A stretch of DNA of 64,000 nucleotides from positions 1 to 64,000 of the forward strand of contig NZ_BAIX01000006.1 in assembly GCF_000613405.1 (NCBI RefSeq), written 5' to 3'. The position numbers were made by a program, and so were the translations under genes. Below the pieces are notes generated by a model. It searched no databases. It saw only the letters and a list, made by a program, of their open reading frames with translations, and had not been told where the DNA came from. This stretch comes from Hoylesella enoeca JCM 12259 (lineage in GTDB: Bacteria > Bacteroidota > Bacteroidia > Bacteroidales > Bacteroidaceae). Below, piece by piece: positions 1-8,504 of this stretch (position 1 is its first letter; each line of letters starts with the position of its first letter).

Positions 1-193
1 TTAACACACACACACACATCGCACCTGGCGTAGACACCTTCACGGCTTTACCTTACGCGCGCGCGTAAAGCATGCGCTAAACACCAATAAACAAAGGGCT
101 CAAGAGAGTTCCCTTTGTTCTTCTTTTTATGTCCTTTTGTCAATCCGGCAAGGGGGAAAACTTCACGAATTATTCACTCAAAACATAGCGATT
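1..193 (+). promoter_or_regulatory. Structured 5' leader of cassette 1 (attenuator-like)
   Basis: Non-coding leader in front of the small acidic gene. It starts with (CA)7 at 5-18. A hairpin GCTTTAC (45-51) / GTAAAGC (65-71) encloses (CG)5. A second hairpin AACAAAGGG (90-98) / CCCTTTGTT (111-119) is followed by a T-rich run (120-130) and looks like an intrinsic terminator placed before the coding region. The same order of elements occurs at 38,782-38,991 and 58,595-58,806 on the other strand, with stem changes that keep the pairing. The window starts inside this element, so its promoter is not visible. Transcription attenuation is inferred, not shown. Confidence 0.6.
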
Positions 194-415
194 ATGAAAC
201 AAAATCAATTAGAGAGAATGGGCTACAGCAAGCCCGAAATCGAGACCATCCGCTTGGAGGCTCACAGTGAGTTAATGGACACTTCGTTCCCCAGCCAGCA
301 CAATCCTGGCCAACACGGCATAGGCCCGAGCAGTGCCAAGCAAGGATGGTTTGACGAGGAAGACGAGGACGAAAGCCTCGCAACCCCCGCGGGCGAGGAG
401 AGCCTTTGGGATTAG
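194..415 (+). CDS. Small acidic protein of lipoprotein cassette 1
   Basis: Predicted 73-residue protein of unknown function. It has no signal peptide or membrane segment. The N-terminal half carries the pattern YSKPExExIRLExxSELMDTSFP, which recurs at 38,575-38,781, and the Y-KP / I-LE part also at 58,418-58,594. The C-terminal part is very acidic, with GWFDEEDEDE near residues 51-60. The frame is open further upstream to about 137, but the third cassette has a stop in the equivalent stretch, so the ATG at 194 just after the conserved leader is preferred. It lies 30 bp before the lipoprotein gene and is probably cotranscribed. It may be a secreted-peptide precursor, regulator or chaperone of the lipoprotein; the sequence does not decide. 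Confidence 0.65.
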   Translation: MKQNQLERMGYSKPEIETIRLEAHSELMDTSFPSQHNPGQHGIGPSSAKQGWFDEEDEDESLATPAGEESLWD

Positions 416-445
416 AGAGTTATTAATTTCATAAAACAACACGAA

Positions 446-2016
446 ATGAAAATTTACATGAATACAATCAAAACATGGGCGCTGCTAATAGCAGGCTTGC
501 TGTTGACAGCCGCTTGCGCCAACGATGACGTGGCGCAGAAAGACACAGACACAGATAACGGCACTGACAAAAACCTGACCACGTTCGTAACCGGCGCAGA
601 GCCGACTTCGCGCACCTCGATGGATTACACCAACGGCGCTTTCTATTGGGAGGCAGGCGACTATATCTATGTGCAGGACGATGACGGCACATGGCAGAAG
701 AGCAGCAACGCTCCGAAAGCGAAAACAGCTTTCTTTCAATTTAAGGTATCAGGCAAGTTTAATAACAATGCATCGTATAAGGTTTATTATCCTGGAAAGA
801 ATGGCAACAAAGACCAGGTTAATATCCCTGCTGCCCAGACCCAGACAGCACCCAACACCACTACTCATTTTGGCGTATCGGGCGACTGTGGCACGGCTGT
901 CGCAACAGGCCCTGTTGGTGGTAATTCATTCTCTTTTACACTTGATCACCAGGCAGCCATTCTTGTCTTCCAGCCTTACACCAGCAACACCATCTTGCAG
1001 AACTGCTACCTAACGAAAGTAGAGGTGACTTCCGACAACGATATCACCGATACTTACACCCTTACTTCATCAGGCGCGTTGACAGGCGGTAGTGGAACAG
1101 GTAAACAGATCATCCTCACCACTAAGGGCAGCGGAACTTATGCCAACGGATTCCCACTCAACACCACTTCTGCCAGCGTAGCAACGAACGGTGCTTATAT
1201 GGTTATTAAGCCAGGCACGCATATTTTAAGGGTACGTTACTGGGTAAAAGACGTAGCAACCAACGTTGAAGGGACGATTACGAAGAACTTAGGTTCTTTC
1301 ACTTACAATGCAAATACTTATTACGACATGACGGCCAACCTCAATATTCGTGATTATGCTGGTGATAAGTATTATATGTGGGACGCACAATACCAATATT
1401 GGGCAGGTCATGAATGGAACAAGCCCGGTTATGTAAAAGATGTAGACCAGCCTACGGTCATTGGCAACTCAGGCAGCGCCTACCCTCGGAACCCCAGCGA
1501 TCCACGGTGGTATCATGAAGGAGGCGGTAGCGTAAGATTTGATGCTACCCAATCATGTGCAGGTCTTCCCAACGCCAACGAGATGTCTTGGTACGTTATG
1601 TACGGTGATCCTCGTTGGGATGGTGACGAATTATGGACACGATGGGTCACTTATATAAAGGCGGTATGTGGTTGAAGAAGAAGTACGTATTGCAGGCAAA
1701 AAATCATTACAATAGAGAGAAATCCGCAGACGGTTCAGATATGCGCACAAGCATTAAGAGATACGAAAACCGCAACAGTAGCATCAAGTCAGGACTCCCA
1801 TCTGCAGCCGATGCAAGTAATTACTTCTACCTGCCCGCCTTGGGGTATTACCACTCGGGGCAGCTGTACGACGTTGGTAACGTCGGCTACTACTGGTCGT
1901 CCAGTAAGGTCCCGTTTATCAGCCAGAACGCTTACTGCCTGTTCATCGAAGATTGGAGCATCGTTGTAAACAACAACAACAACGGCGTCGGGTGCAGGGT
2001 CGGGACGTTCGAGTGA
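446..2016 (+). pseudogene. Fimbrillin-like surface lipoprotein with FISUMP-type C-terminus, frameshifted
   Basis: Probable outer-surface lipoprotein. The start MKIYMNTIKTWALL gives a type II signal peptide with lipobox LTAAC; ATG at 458 is an alternative. The middle resembles Mfa/fimbrillin-like beta-sandwich proteins. The C-terminus (YFYLPALGYY ... GYYWSSS) resembles the FISUMP/DUF1566 C-type-lectin-like domain. The first frame stops at 1675, while the paralogue at 36,982-38,535 continues through the matching motif GHLYKGGxWLKKK. That motif is found here in another frame from about 1642 to the stop at 2016. One base is missing near 1640-1642. The 3' end has an (AAC)5 run (1970-1984). The break could be real or a sequence error; coding features are intact on both sides. 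Confidence 0.7.
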
Positions 2017-2075
2017 GCCTTGCGATTGGTTCATCCACCGGATCCGCCTCGGTGAAACCGGGGAAGGGGTGGAAG

Positions 2076-2187
2076 AAAATTTATATACGGTTTGCCGTAA
2101 ATTTATATACGGTTAGAAATTTACGGGGAACCGTATATAAAAATATTTTTATCAAATAAAAATTTACGGGGAACCGTATATAAATTT
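2076..2187. repeat. Palindromic repeat array between lipoprotein 1 and HU-like gene
   Basis: Copies of a unit containing AAATTTACGGGGAACC followed by GTATATAAA lie at 2117-2141 and 2160-2184 (43 nt apart). An inverted version lies at 2079-2103, and a further half copy at 2099-2114. TTTATATACGGTT (2102-2114) and AACCGTATATAAA (2129-2141) form a 13-bp inverted pair. The array occupies the same place in the cassette as the arrays upstream of the DUF6261 genes. Confidence 0.75.
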
Positions 2188-2283
2188 CAAAAGATACGGA
2201 AGCCGCAAAATTATATCGGATATAACGATGAGGGAAACCTATTAATGTAATAATTTATTTACTTAAAATAAACTTGTAATAGT

Positions 2284-2715
2284 ATGAGAATCAAATTAGT
2301 AGCGCGGAAGAATCCGCAAAACAAGACCGAAGTGAAACTGTATGCCAACGCTGTGAACCTGGGCAAGAAGACGCTGCACGACATTGCGCGCGACATTTCG
2401 GGGCGCTCGTCACTGACGCGGGGCGACATCGAAAACGTGTTGTCAAACTTTATTGATTGTCTGCCGCAGTATTTGCGCGACGGATTCAGTGTGCAGTTGG
2501 GCGGATTTGGTACGGTTCGCCTGACGCTGTCGAGCAAGGGCGCGGAGACGGCCAAAGCTTTTAATATCGATACCATTAAGCCGCGCGTGACGTTTACGCC
2601 GGGCGTGGAACTGAAAGCGGCGCTGCGCGATAACTCGTATGAGACGGTGAAAGACAAAGAGGAGGAAGAGAAAAAGAAGAAAAAGAAAGAACAAGAAGGA
2701 GGAAGCGGAACATAG
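2284..2715 (+). CDS. HU-related DNA-binding protein
   Basis: 143-residue HU/IHF-like protein of the Bacteroidetes-specific HU-related type, expected to bind and bend DNA. Residues 1-115 fit the fold: LHDIARDISGRSSLTRGDIENVL in the helical part, then the beta arms around VQLGGFGTVRLTL and the proline-tipped segment IKPRVTFTPG. The C-terminal tail (about 121-137) is almost only K and E, a frequent extension in this family. It stands alone behind the repeat array 2076-2187 and before a terminator at 2739-2771. In cassettes 2 and 3 a DUF6261 gene occupies the equivalent slot, so a link to the cassette is possible but unproven. Confidence 0.85.
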   Translation: MRIKLVARKNPQNKTEVKLYANAVNLGKKTLHDIARDISGRSSLTRGDIENVLSNFIDCLPQYLRDGFSVQLGGFGTVRLTLSSKGAETAKAFNIDTIKPRVTFTPGVELKAALRDNSYETVKDKEEEEKKKKKKEQEGGSGT

Positions 2716-2738
2716 AAAAGGATATTTAAAGGTGAAAG

Positions 2739-2771
2739 GGTGAAAAGATGGGTGAAGGCTGTCTTTTCACT
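2739..2771 (+). terminator. Intrinsic terminator after HU-like gene
   Basis: GTGAAAAGA (2740-2748) pairs with TCTTTTCAC (2762-2770) and is followed by TCTTTTGCTTT. The stem is nearly the same as the one behind DUF6261 gene 2 at 35,808-35,844. Confidence 0.65.
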
Positions 2772-2867
2772 CTTTTGCTTTGTGAGGGTAGGCAGATTCT
2801 CGGGATGAGCGTTTGCTGCTTTTTATTTTATTCAGCATGAAATGGAAAGGGAATAATAGTTTTTCTG

Positions 2868-2875
2868 TATATTTG
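2868..2875 (+). promoter_or_regulatory. -7 box of the sigma factor gene
   Basis: TATATTTG matches TAnnTTTG. Transcription should begin around 2880-2882, which places the ATG at 2885 almost at the 5' end. This excludes the longer open frame beginning at 2813. Confidence 0.65.
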
Positions 2876-2884
2876 CACCCGACA

Positions 2885-3460
2885 ATGAGGACGGGAAAAG
2901 ACGAAACTACACTGATCGCGGAGCTGAAACAAGATTCTCAACAGGCGTTGCGAGGGATCTATGAGCGATATGCAGGGCGGCTCTATGCTTTTGGTTTGCA
3001 ATATTGCAAATCACGAGAGTGTGTGGAAGAACTTGTCGAAGACACATTTGTTTGGCTTTGGACGCATCGTCAGAGCATCCGACAAAGCAATTCCTTGCGG
3101 GCTGTGCTCTTCATTCGGATGCGTCATTTTCTCATCAATGCGTATCGCACCACGGTCAACTCCGTTGAATTCGAGGATTATCTCCATTATAAAGGCCGAC
3201 TCACTGATGGTGATACGGATTGGTTGGAATATGATGATTTTGTGCGAATGGTGCACGATGCCATTGCGAGATTGCCTGAAACGCAGCGTCGTGTGGTGCA
3301 ACTCTCGCGGATGGAGAGGCTCAGTAACCATGATATTGCGCGTCGATTGAATCTCAAAGAACAAACAGTCAAAAACCAACTTTCGCTGGGTTTGAAAGCG
3401 TTAAAACAAATGTTGGGTCCTGCCTACGGCCTTTATAGCCTGCTTTTTTTTGTTAATTGA
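2885..3460 (+). CDS. ECF (FecI-type) RNA polymerase sigma-70 factor
   Basis: 191-residue extracytoplasmic-function sigma factor that should direct RNA polymerase to a specific promoter set. Region 2 is seen at about residues 18-80 (YERYAGRLYAFGLQY ... VEDTFVWLWTHR, then FIRMRHFLINAYR). Region 4 covers about 130-180 (LPETQRRVVQLSRMERLSNHDIA ... EQTVKNQLSLGLKALK). The start at 2885 is chosen because of the promoter at 2868-2875. The anti-sigma gene follows 54 bp downstream. In Bacteroidales such pairs usually precede a SusC/SusD TonB system, but here the next gene is convergent, so the target operon lies elsewhere. Confidence 0.9.
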   Translation: MRTGKDETTLIAELKQDSQQALRGIYERYAGRLYAFGLQYCKSRECVEELVEDTFVWLWTHRQSIRQSNSLRAVLFIRMRHFLINAYRTTVNSVEFEDYLHYKGRLTDGDTDWLEYDDFVRMVHDAIARLPETQRRVVQLSRMERLSNHDIARRLNLKEQTVKNQLSLGLKALKQMLGPAYGLYSLLFFVN

Positions 3461-3514
3461 TCGGCTGCTATCGGTATTTTGCCCCCAGATAAGTGTCTTT
3501 ATATCATAGATAGC

Positions 3515-4510
3515 ATGCAAAAGGTAAAGAGAATGAGTGATATACAACATAAATTTTACGATAACAGCATCACCGTTGACGAGTTAGACGATTTGCGGCA
3601 AGCGGTCAACCACATGACCGATAAGGATTTAGAAGCCGACATGTATGCCCGTTGGAGCCATTCGGAAACGCCTGATGGCGAAACTCTTCAGCCGCATTTA
3701 GATCGCATTTGGGGACAGATAAGACAGCGAGTGCAGCCCCGTCGGCAACGTTCCAAGCGCTTTTGGTGGAACGCATTGAAGTTGGCCGCCGTCGTATTGC
3801 CGCCTCTGCTGCTCGCCGGTTATATGACATATCAGCATCGTCTCAACACTTCTGCTGTTCCGGAAACAGTGATCAGCACCGGAAACGACGAACGGGCAAC
3901 CGTGCATTTGCCTGATGGCAGCCGGGTGATGATGAACGAGCGCTCGACCATCCGATATGATTTGGCTTCGTTTAATCAGTCGAAGAGACAGCTGAAATTT
4001 GATGGTGAGGGTTTCTTTGAGATTCATCCAGACTCTAAACATCCTTTTCTGATTCAGTCGAATAAACTCAACGTGCAGGTGTTGGGCACTCGTTTTAATT
4101 TTTATTCGCGCCGCGACGAATCGCGAGCCGAACTGGTTTTAGCTTCGGGAAAGGTGCTTCTCACAGCCATTTCATCAGGAAAGAGCGTCACGATGAAGCC
4201 TAATCAATGGGCTGTTGTGGATAAACGCACAGGCCATATATCCGTAACCACACTCGCAACTGCCGTCAACGATGCCACAGCTTGGTGTCGGCGAGAACTC
4301 ACATTCCGCAATGCGCCGCTTTGGATGGTGCTTTCCACGCTCGAAAAGACATATCACGTGCGTATTCATACGGCTCCGTCGATCAACACCGAAGATCTTT
4401 TCACGGGTACGATGACGAGCAATAACATCAACGAAAACCTCGAAATCCTCGAAACTTCTTATCATTTCCACACCAGAATTAATGATAATGTCGTGGAAAT
4501 CAGCCGTTGA
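3515..4510 (+). CDS. FecR-family anti-sigma factor
   Basis: 331-residue inner-membrane anti-sigma factor expected to hold the upstream sigma factor and release it on a signal from an outer-membrane receptor. A short cytoplasmic N-terminal domain (1-85) is followed by one membrane helix (about 88-106, LKLAAVVLPPLLLAGYMTY). The periplasmic FecR domain follows (VHLPDGSRVMMNERSTIRYD ... FDGEGFFEI ... VLGTRFNFYSRRDE), and then the DUF4974 C-terminal domain (FRNAPLWMVLSTLEKTYHVRI). ATG at 3533 is an equally possible start. The domain order is canonical. The pair ends at a convergent terminator, so no receptor gene is linked. Confidence 0.88.
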   Translation: MQKVKRMSDIQHKFYDNSITVDELDDLRQAVNHMTDKDLEADMYARWSHSETPDGETLQPHLDRIWGQIRQRVQPRRQRSKRFWWNALKLAAVVLPPLLLAGYMTYQHRLNTSAVPETVISTGNDERATVHLPDGSRVMMNERSTIRYDLASFNQSKRQLKFDGEGFFEIHPDSKHPFLIQSNKLNVQVLGTRFNFYSRRDESRAELVLASGKVLLTAISSGKSVTMKPNQWAVVDKRTGHISVTTLATAVNDATAWCRRELTFRNAPLWMVLSTLEKTYHVRIHTAPSINTEDLFTGTMTSNNINENLEILETSYHFHTRINDNVVEISR

Positions 4511-4511
4511 A

Positions 4512-4535
4512 CGGATGACGGCAAGCCGTCATCCG
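4512..4535. terminator. Bidirectional hairpin between fecR and glycosyltransferase
   Basis: CGGATGACGGC (4512-4522) and GCCGTCATCCG (4525-4535) form a perfect stem between two convergent genes. There is no strong T run on either side. Confidence 0.55.
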
Positions 4536-4543
4536 AATCAAGA

Positions 4544-6307
4544 CTAATTGTCAATCGGTTTCTTTTCGCGCTTCTCAAACCGATAGAAATAGATCTGATC
4601 GTGAATCTCTGTCATCTCTTTCGGAATGTGTGTAACATATTTGAGATTCAGGATTCGGCGTTTCCGGTCGAAATATTCAGTCGTATCACGCGCTCCGATC
4701 ATCAATATTCCCTCGGCAGGATCATCTAATTCGATCTGCCTGATGCGGTCGCCGGTATAAAAATCGGTGGCAAAAAAGTGGATCATCGGAGCTTTGATAT
4801 AACTGTAAATGGGGTCATTGGGAAATCGTTTTTCAATCAAATCAGCCACGGGTCGATCTGATTTCGTATTCAAAATGGCGGGTTGAAGCACGCCATCGAT
4901 GACAACAAACAGCGTCAAAACCATCATCGACATTTTCAACACCAAGTGTTCGTTGCGTTGCCGACCATCTTTTCTGATGAGAAAAGCGGTCGTTGCCCCT
5001 GTCACCAACAACAACACCAGCCATAACAAGCCATCCATGTCGATGAGGTCGATATGCTCCAAGGCCGAAAGCATCGCCAAATTGTCTGTCGCATGCTTGC
5101 CGTGGAAGATCGAATGAGGCACAAGTCTCATTCGAACGACCGCAAACAACGTGATCAAAACAGCACTTAAAACCACCAGAAAACCTGTGTAAAAACGCAC
5201 GAAACGCACCCGTCCCGATGCGATCAGCCACACGATGTATTCTGCCATGAGATAAGCCATAAAGGGATAGCAAGGCAACAGATAAGTGCTTCGTTTGCTC
5301 GAAGGAATGCAATAGAACAAAAGAATGAGCAGAAAAGCCAACCATGAGAAAAGCTGCAACGGTTCGGCTTGCTGACACCAAGTTCTAAACGCGTTCCATT
5401 CACGACCGATCGACCACGATTTTGGCCATTTCAGCCGATGCAGATAACGCTTCCACGACAGCGAAAACAGCGAAATCAACAACAGAATTGTCCACGGAAG
5501 CCACCCCGTCAGCAATGTTCCGAAATTATAAACGAATGAATGCCGATGCGACTCATAAGTCATCCGCCCCATGAAACGCCCGAAATTCTCTTCCATCACG
5601 AGGTTTAAGAAGTTGTCGCCGCCCGCTTGATAAGCCGCCACATACCACAAAGCCGGCAACGCACAAGCCAGCACTGCAAAGCCGACGAGCCGCAACCCAA
5701 TGCGGAAAGTCAGTTCGCGGCGCAACCATAAATATACGAAGATCACAAAACAAGGCAACAAGAATCCCACAGGACCTTTCGTCAAGACGGCTCCACTCAT
5801 GCAAAGCACTGCACCAACGGGCAATCCCCGTTTCCCTTTTTCCCACCAACGAAAAAACAGATAGAGTGCCCCCACGATGAAAACTGTCAACAACATGTCT
5901 ACACGGCACGCTGTTCCGGCTCGGTGAACTTCAAAAGCCGTGAGCGTCAACAGGGCTGTCAGCAGGGCGATCTGCTGATTTTTGCGCCGCGCAAAGAATG
6001 TGTAGCCGGCGCAAGTCAGCACGATTAGTGACAGTGCCGACGGCAATCGGGCGGTGAACTCGCTGACATAGCCGGACAGAAGCGAGCAAAGCGCAATGCA
6101 CCAATGGAAAAATGGCGGTTTGTAAGGTATATCGCCGCCGTTGTTTATAGGCAAAATCCAATCTCCGTTTTTGAGCATGGAGAGTGCCACAACAGCCTCG
6201 CGAGGTTCTCCTTTGGAATGAAAATCGGTCAATCCGAGAAACGGAATCGTGACAACGACACTGAGAACAAACACCCAAAAGAGCGGTTTGGACAAATGAA
6301 ATTTCAT
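4544..6307 (-). CDS. ArnT/PMT-like membrane glycosyltransferase (GT-C fold)
   Basis: 587-residue polytopic membrane protein related to dolichyl/undecaprenyl-phosphate sugar transferases such as ArnT, which modifies lipid A. The N-terminal loop carries the family signature GEPREAVVALSMLKNGDWILP followed by DIPYKPPFFHW, with the acidic residue of the first periplasmic loop. About ten or more hydrophobic segments follow, then a soluble C-terminal domain of roughly 150 residues. The ATG at 6307 is preferred over an in-frame TTG at 6331. The donor and acceptor cannot be read from the sequence. Its divergent neighbour is also an envelope enzyme. Confidence 0.82.
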   Translation of the reverse strand: MKFHLSKPLFWVFVLSVVVTIPFLGLTDFHSKGEPREAVVALSMLKNGDWILPINNGGDIPYKPPFFHWCIALCSLLSGYVSEFTARLPSALSLIVLTCAGYTFFARRKNQQIALLTALLTLTAFEVHRAGTACRVDMLLTVFIVGALYLFFRWWEKGKRGLPVGAVLCMSGAVLTKGPVGFLLPCFVIFVYLWLRRELTFRIGLRLVGFAVLACALPALWYVAAYQAGGDNFLNLVMEENFGRFMGRMTYESHRHSFVYNFGTLLTGWLPWTILLLISLFSLSWKRYLHRLKWPKSWSIGREWNAFRTWCQQAEPLQLFSWLAFLLILLFYCIPSSKRSTYLLPCYPFMAYLMAEYIVWLIASGRVRFVRFYTGFLVVLSAVLITLFAVVRMRLVPHSIFHGKHATDNLAMLSALEHIDLIDMDGLLWLVLLLVTGATTAFLIRKDGRQRNEHLVLKMSMMVLTLFVVIDGVLQPAILNTKSDRPVADLIEKRFPNDPIYSYIKAPMIHFFATDFYTGDRIRQIELDDPAEGILMIGARDTTEYFDRKRRILNLKYVTHIPKEMTEIHDQIYFYRFEKREKKPIDN

Positions 6308-6679
6308 AAATCGAATGTTATTTTTTATCAATAAGAATCGTCGGTAAACAATCCGTCATCGATGGATTGCATTTCCGGAATCAATCCGGAAAACTCAATG
6401 TAAGAACGGATGGCGGCAGCTGGATATTGCATGGAGAGCAACTTTTTTCTCAACGGCCTGTTTGCCCCGTTTCAACGGACGATTGATTGCAATGCGAAAA
6501 AGCATTCATCGGCGCACGATTAACCGTTGGTTGCATTGCGATTAACGGCCTATTGAAAAACACTTCATTCCGTGTTGGTAATCGATAAGCTCAAAACTCA
6601 ATAGGATCTTTACGAGTTACGAATTAAATTCTGTATTTTTGCAGTCGGAATTTTTACACAAACCAAGAATTGCCCAGGT
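6308..6679. other. Divergent intergenic region with degenerate GATTAAC repeats
   Basis: This 372-bp gap holds two to three degenerate copies of the dispersed motif (for example GCACGATTAACCGTTGG near 6516 and TGCGATTAACGG near 6537). A promoter -7 box TATTTTTG lies at 6634-6641 for the + strand gene at 6680. No coding sequence was recognised. Confidence 0.6.
6634..6641 (+). promoter_or_regulatory. -7 box of the LTA-synthase-like gene
   Basis: TATTTTTG matches TAnnTTTG, 38 bp before the ATG at 6680. Confidence 0.6.
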
Positions 6680-8470
6680 ATGAAACGATTATTAAACCGC
6701 ATTTTTCCCCGCGAACAATGGGATGCCCCGACACGGCAATACGCCATCGCATTGTTCCTGAAATTCATTCTTTTTGATGTCATTTGGTGTCTCCAAACCA
6801 CTTTCACATCGTTTTCGATGCCCGAACTCTATGTGAATACGGCACTTGCAACACTCATTTTGCTGCTGCCTTATATCGTGACGCGGCGCGACTGGGTGCA
6901 ACTGGCTGTGCTGTTTGCCGTGGATGCGCTGCTCGTTTGCAATCTGATGTACAGCCGCACCTATAACTCGGTGATTCCATTGAGCAGTTACGGACTGGCG
7001 GGAAATCTGAGTGACTTCCTCCCCAGCGTCATTGATTCGATGCGATGGATAGATCTGCTCTTCCCTTTGTCCACAGTTGGTCTGCTCATTCATCGGTTGC
7101 GCCGACGTCACCCGATGTCGAAGCGCCGGCGCGTGATCATGCCTTATGCCGTGCTCACGCTTGTCGTGGCGGGTATTTCAGCTGTGCAGCTTGCTGTGAA
7201 AGGCGGACTCACCAAGGCTTTCGACCATCTGCAATCGGCCAATTATTACACATGTATCGTCCCGATGTACACCATTTTCGGTCATCTTTACTATGATGCG
7301 ATACAAACAGACAGGCCTTTCACGCCCGAAATGAAGCGCAAAATCGAACATTGGATGGCTGAAAAACCGGCCTATCGACCGTTGTCCGACAGCATATCAA
7401 GGCGCACCAATCTGGTCGTTGTGCTCTGCGAATCATTAGAAAGTTGGGTGTTGGAACGGCAGGTAGAGGGCATCGAAATCACGCCCAACCTCAACCGCAT
7501 ACTGCGCGAACCGTCAACGCTCTACGCTCCGCATGTCTTGACACAGGTGAAAGGCGGTCGGTCGATCGATTGCCAACTGCTGCTCAATGCCGGCATGTTG
7601 CCTGTCAACAGCGGATGTTATGCCATGCGTTATCCTGACGACACGTTTCTGACACTGACCAAAGCCTTGCACGCACGCGAGAAATCGCACAGTTATTTGC
7701 TCACTGTCGACAAAGCAGTGACTTGGAATCAAGCTATCGTAGCACGATCATTCGGTATCGATACGCTGCTTGCTAAGCCTTGCTGGCGCTTGGATGAGAA
7801 AGTGGGTTCGAGAAAGAAGCTCGGCGACGTGTCGTTTATGAAGCAAGCCGTAGAGAAAATGCGGCAAGGCGAAATTTGGAAAAGCGGCGAACATGTTTAT
7901 CTCCAATTCGTTACGTATTCCGGTCATAATCCGTTTGTCTTGCCGGATGCGCTGAAACGTATCAAGCTCCACGGCAATTATCCTGTCAAAATGCGCGATT
8001 ATATCACGATGGCAAACTATACCGATCATGCACTCGGCATCTTATTGAATTATCTGAAAACACGACCCGACTATAAAAATACGATGATCGTCATCACGGG
8101 CGACCATGAAGGATTGGCTGCCGATCGCGAAGATATCCGTCGGTCGGCCATTGGTCGGAAGATGGTTTCAAGTCATCTGCACACGCCTTTTATTGTCGTC
8201 AATTCACCGGTGGGAGTCCGTTATGATGCGGTGATGGGTCAAGTGGACATGTATCCCACGATTCTCAACTTGCTTCATTTGGATGATTACGCCTGGAAAG
8301 GTATCGGACAGAGCATCCTCGATCCATCAAAAGCACCAGCTGCAGTGGGTTCCGACATGCAAGTCGAGGTCAGCGGACAAGGTGTTTCGCCGCAGGAAAT
8401 CAAGCGATTGAAGCAGGCACACACGGTGTCAGACTTGATGATACGATATGATTGGCTGAAAAATAAATAA
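6680..8470 (+). CDS. LTA-synthase-like membrane sulfatase-fold phosphotransferase
   Basis: 596-residue protein with four to five N-terminal membrane helices (about 20-180) and a large periplasmic alkaline-phosphatase/sulfatase-fold domain (about 235-560). Visible active-site elements are VVVLCESLESW (metal-binding acid), GGRSIDCQ (nucleophile position, Ser where Gram-positive LtaS has Thr), SGHNPF and ITGDHEG (metal-binding Asp/His). Relatives transfer phosphoglycerol or phosphoethanolamine to envelope glycans or lipids. In a Gram-negative host without lipoteichoic acid, the acceptor is probably LPS core, lipid A or an exopolysaccharide; this is inference. Confidence 0.82.
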   Translation: MKRLLNRIFPREQWDAPTRQYAIALFLKFILFDVIWCLQTTFTSFSMPELYVNTALATLILLLPYIVTRRDWVQLAVLFAVDALLVCNLMYSRTYNSVIPLSSYGLAGNLSDFLPSVIDSMRWIDLLFPLSTVGLLIHRLRRRHPMSKRRRVIMPYAVLTLVVAGISAVQLAVKGGLTKAFDHLQSANYYTCIVPMYTIFGHLYYDAIQTDRPFTPEMKRKIEHWMAEKPAYRPLSDSISRRTNLVVVLCESLESWVLERQVEGIEITPNLNRILREPSTLYAPHVLTQVKGGRSIDCQLLLNAGMLPVNSGCYAMRYPDDTFLTLTKALHAREKSHSYLLTVDKAVTWNQAIVARSFGIDTLLAKPCWRLDEKVGSRKKLGDVSFMKQAVEKMRQGEIWKSGEHVYLQFVTYSGHNPFVLPDALKRIKLHGNYPVKMRDYITMANYTDHALGILLNYLKTRPDYKNTMIVITGDHEGLAADREDIRRSAIGRKMVSSHLHTPFIVVNSPVGVRYDAVMGQVDMYPTILNLLHLDDYAWKGIGQSILDPSKAPAAVGSDMQVEVSGQGVSPQEIKRLKQAHTVSDLMIRYDWLKNK

Positions 8471-8504
8471 GAAAATACCATTTTTCTCCAAATCAGAACA
8501 CGTT

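Noticed and set aside
137..193. Longer N-terminus of the small acidic protein in cassettes 1 and 2
   Set aside because: The equivalent stretch in cassette 3 carries a stop codon, and the conservation is at nucleotide level in the leader.
1..2016. Complete diversity-generating retroelement
   Set aside because: No reverse transcriptase, accessory gene or template repeat is in the window; only the target-like domain layout was seen.
2813..2884. Start of the sigma factor at 2,813
   Set aside because: A promoter -7 box at 2,868-2,875 lies inside this extension, so the transcript would not include it.
2885..4510. Polysaccharide utilisation locus
   Set aside because: No SusC/SusD pair or glycoside hydrolase follows the sigma/anti-sigma pair.
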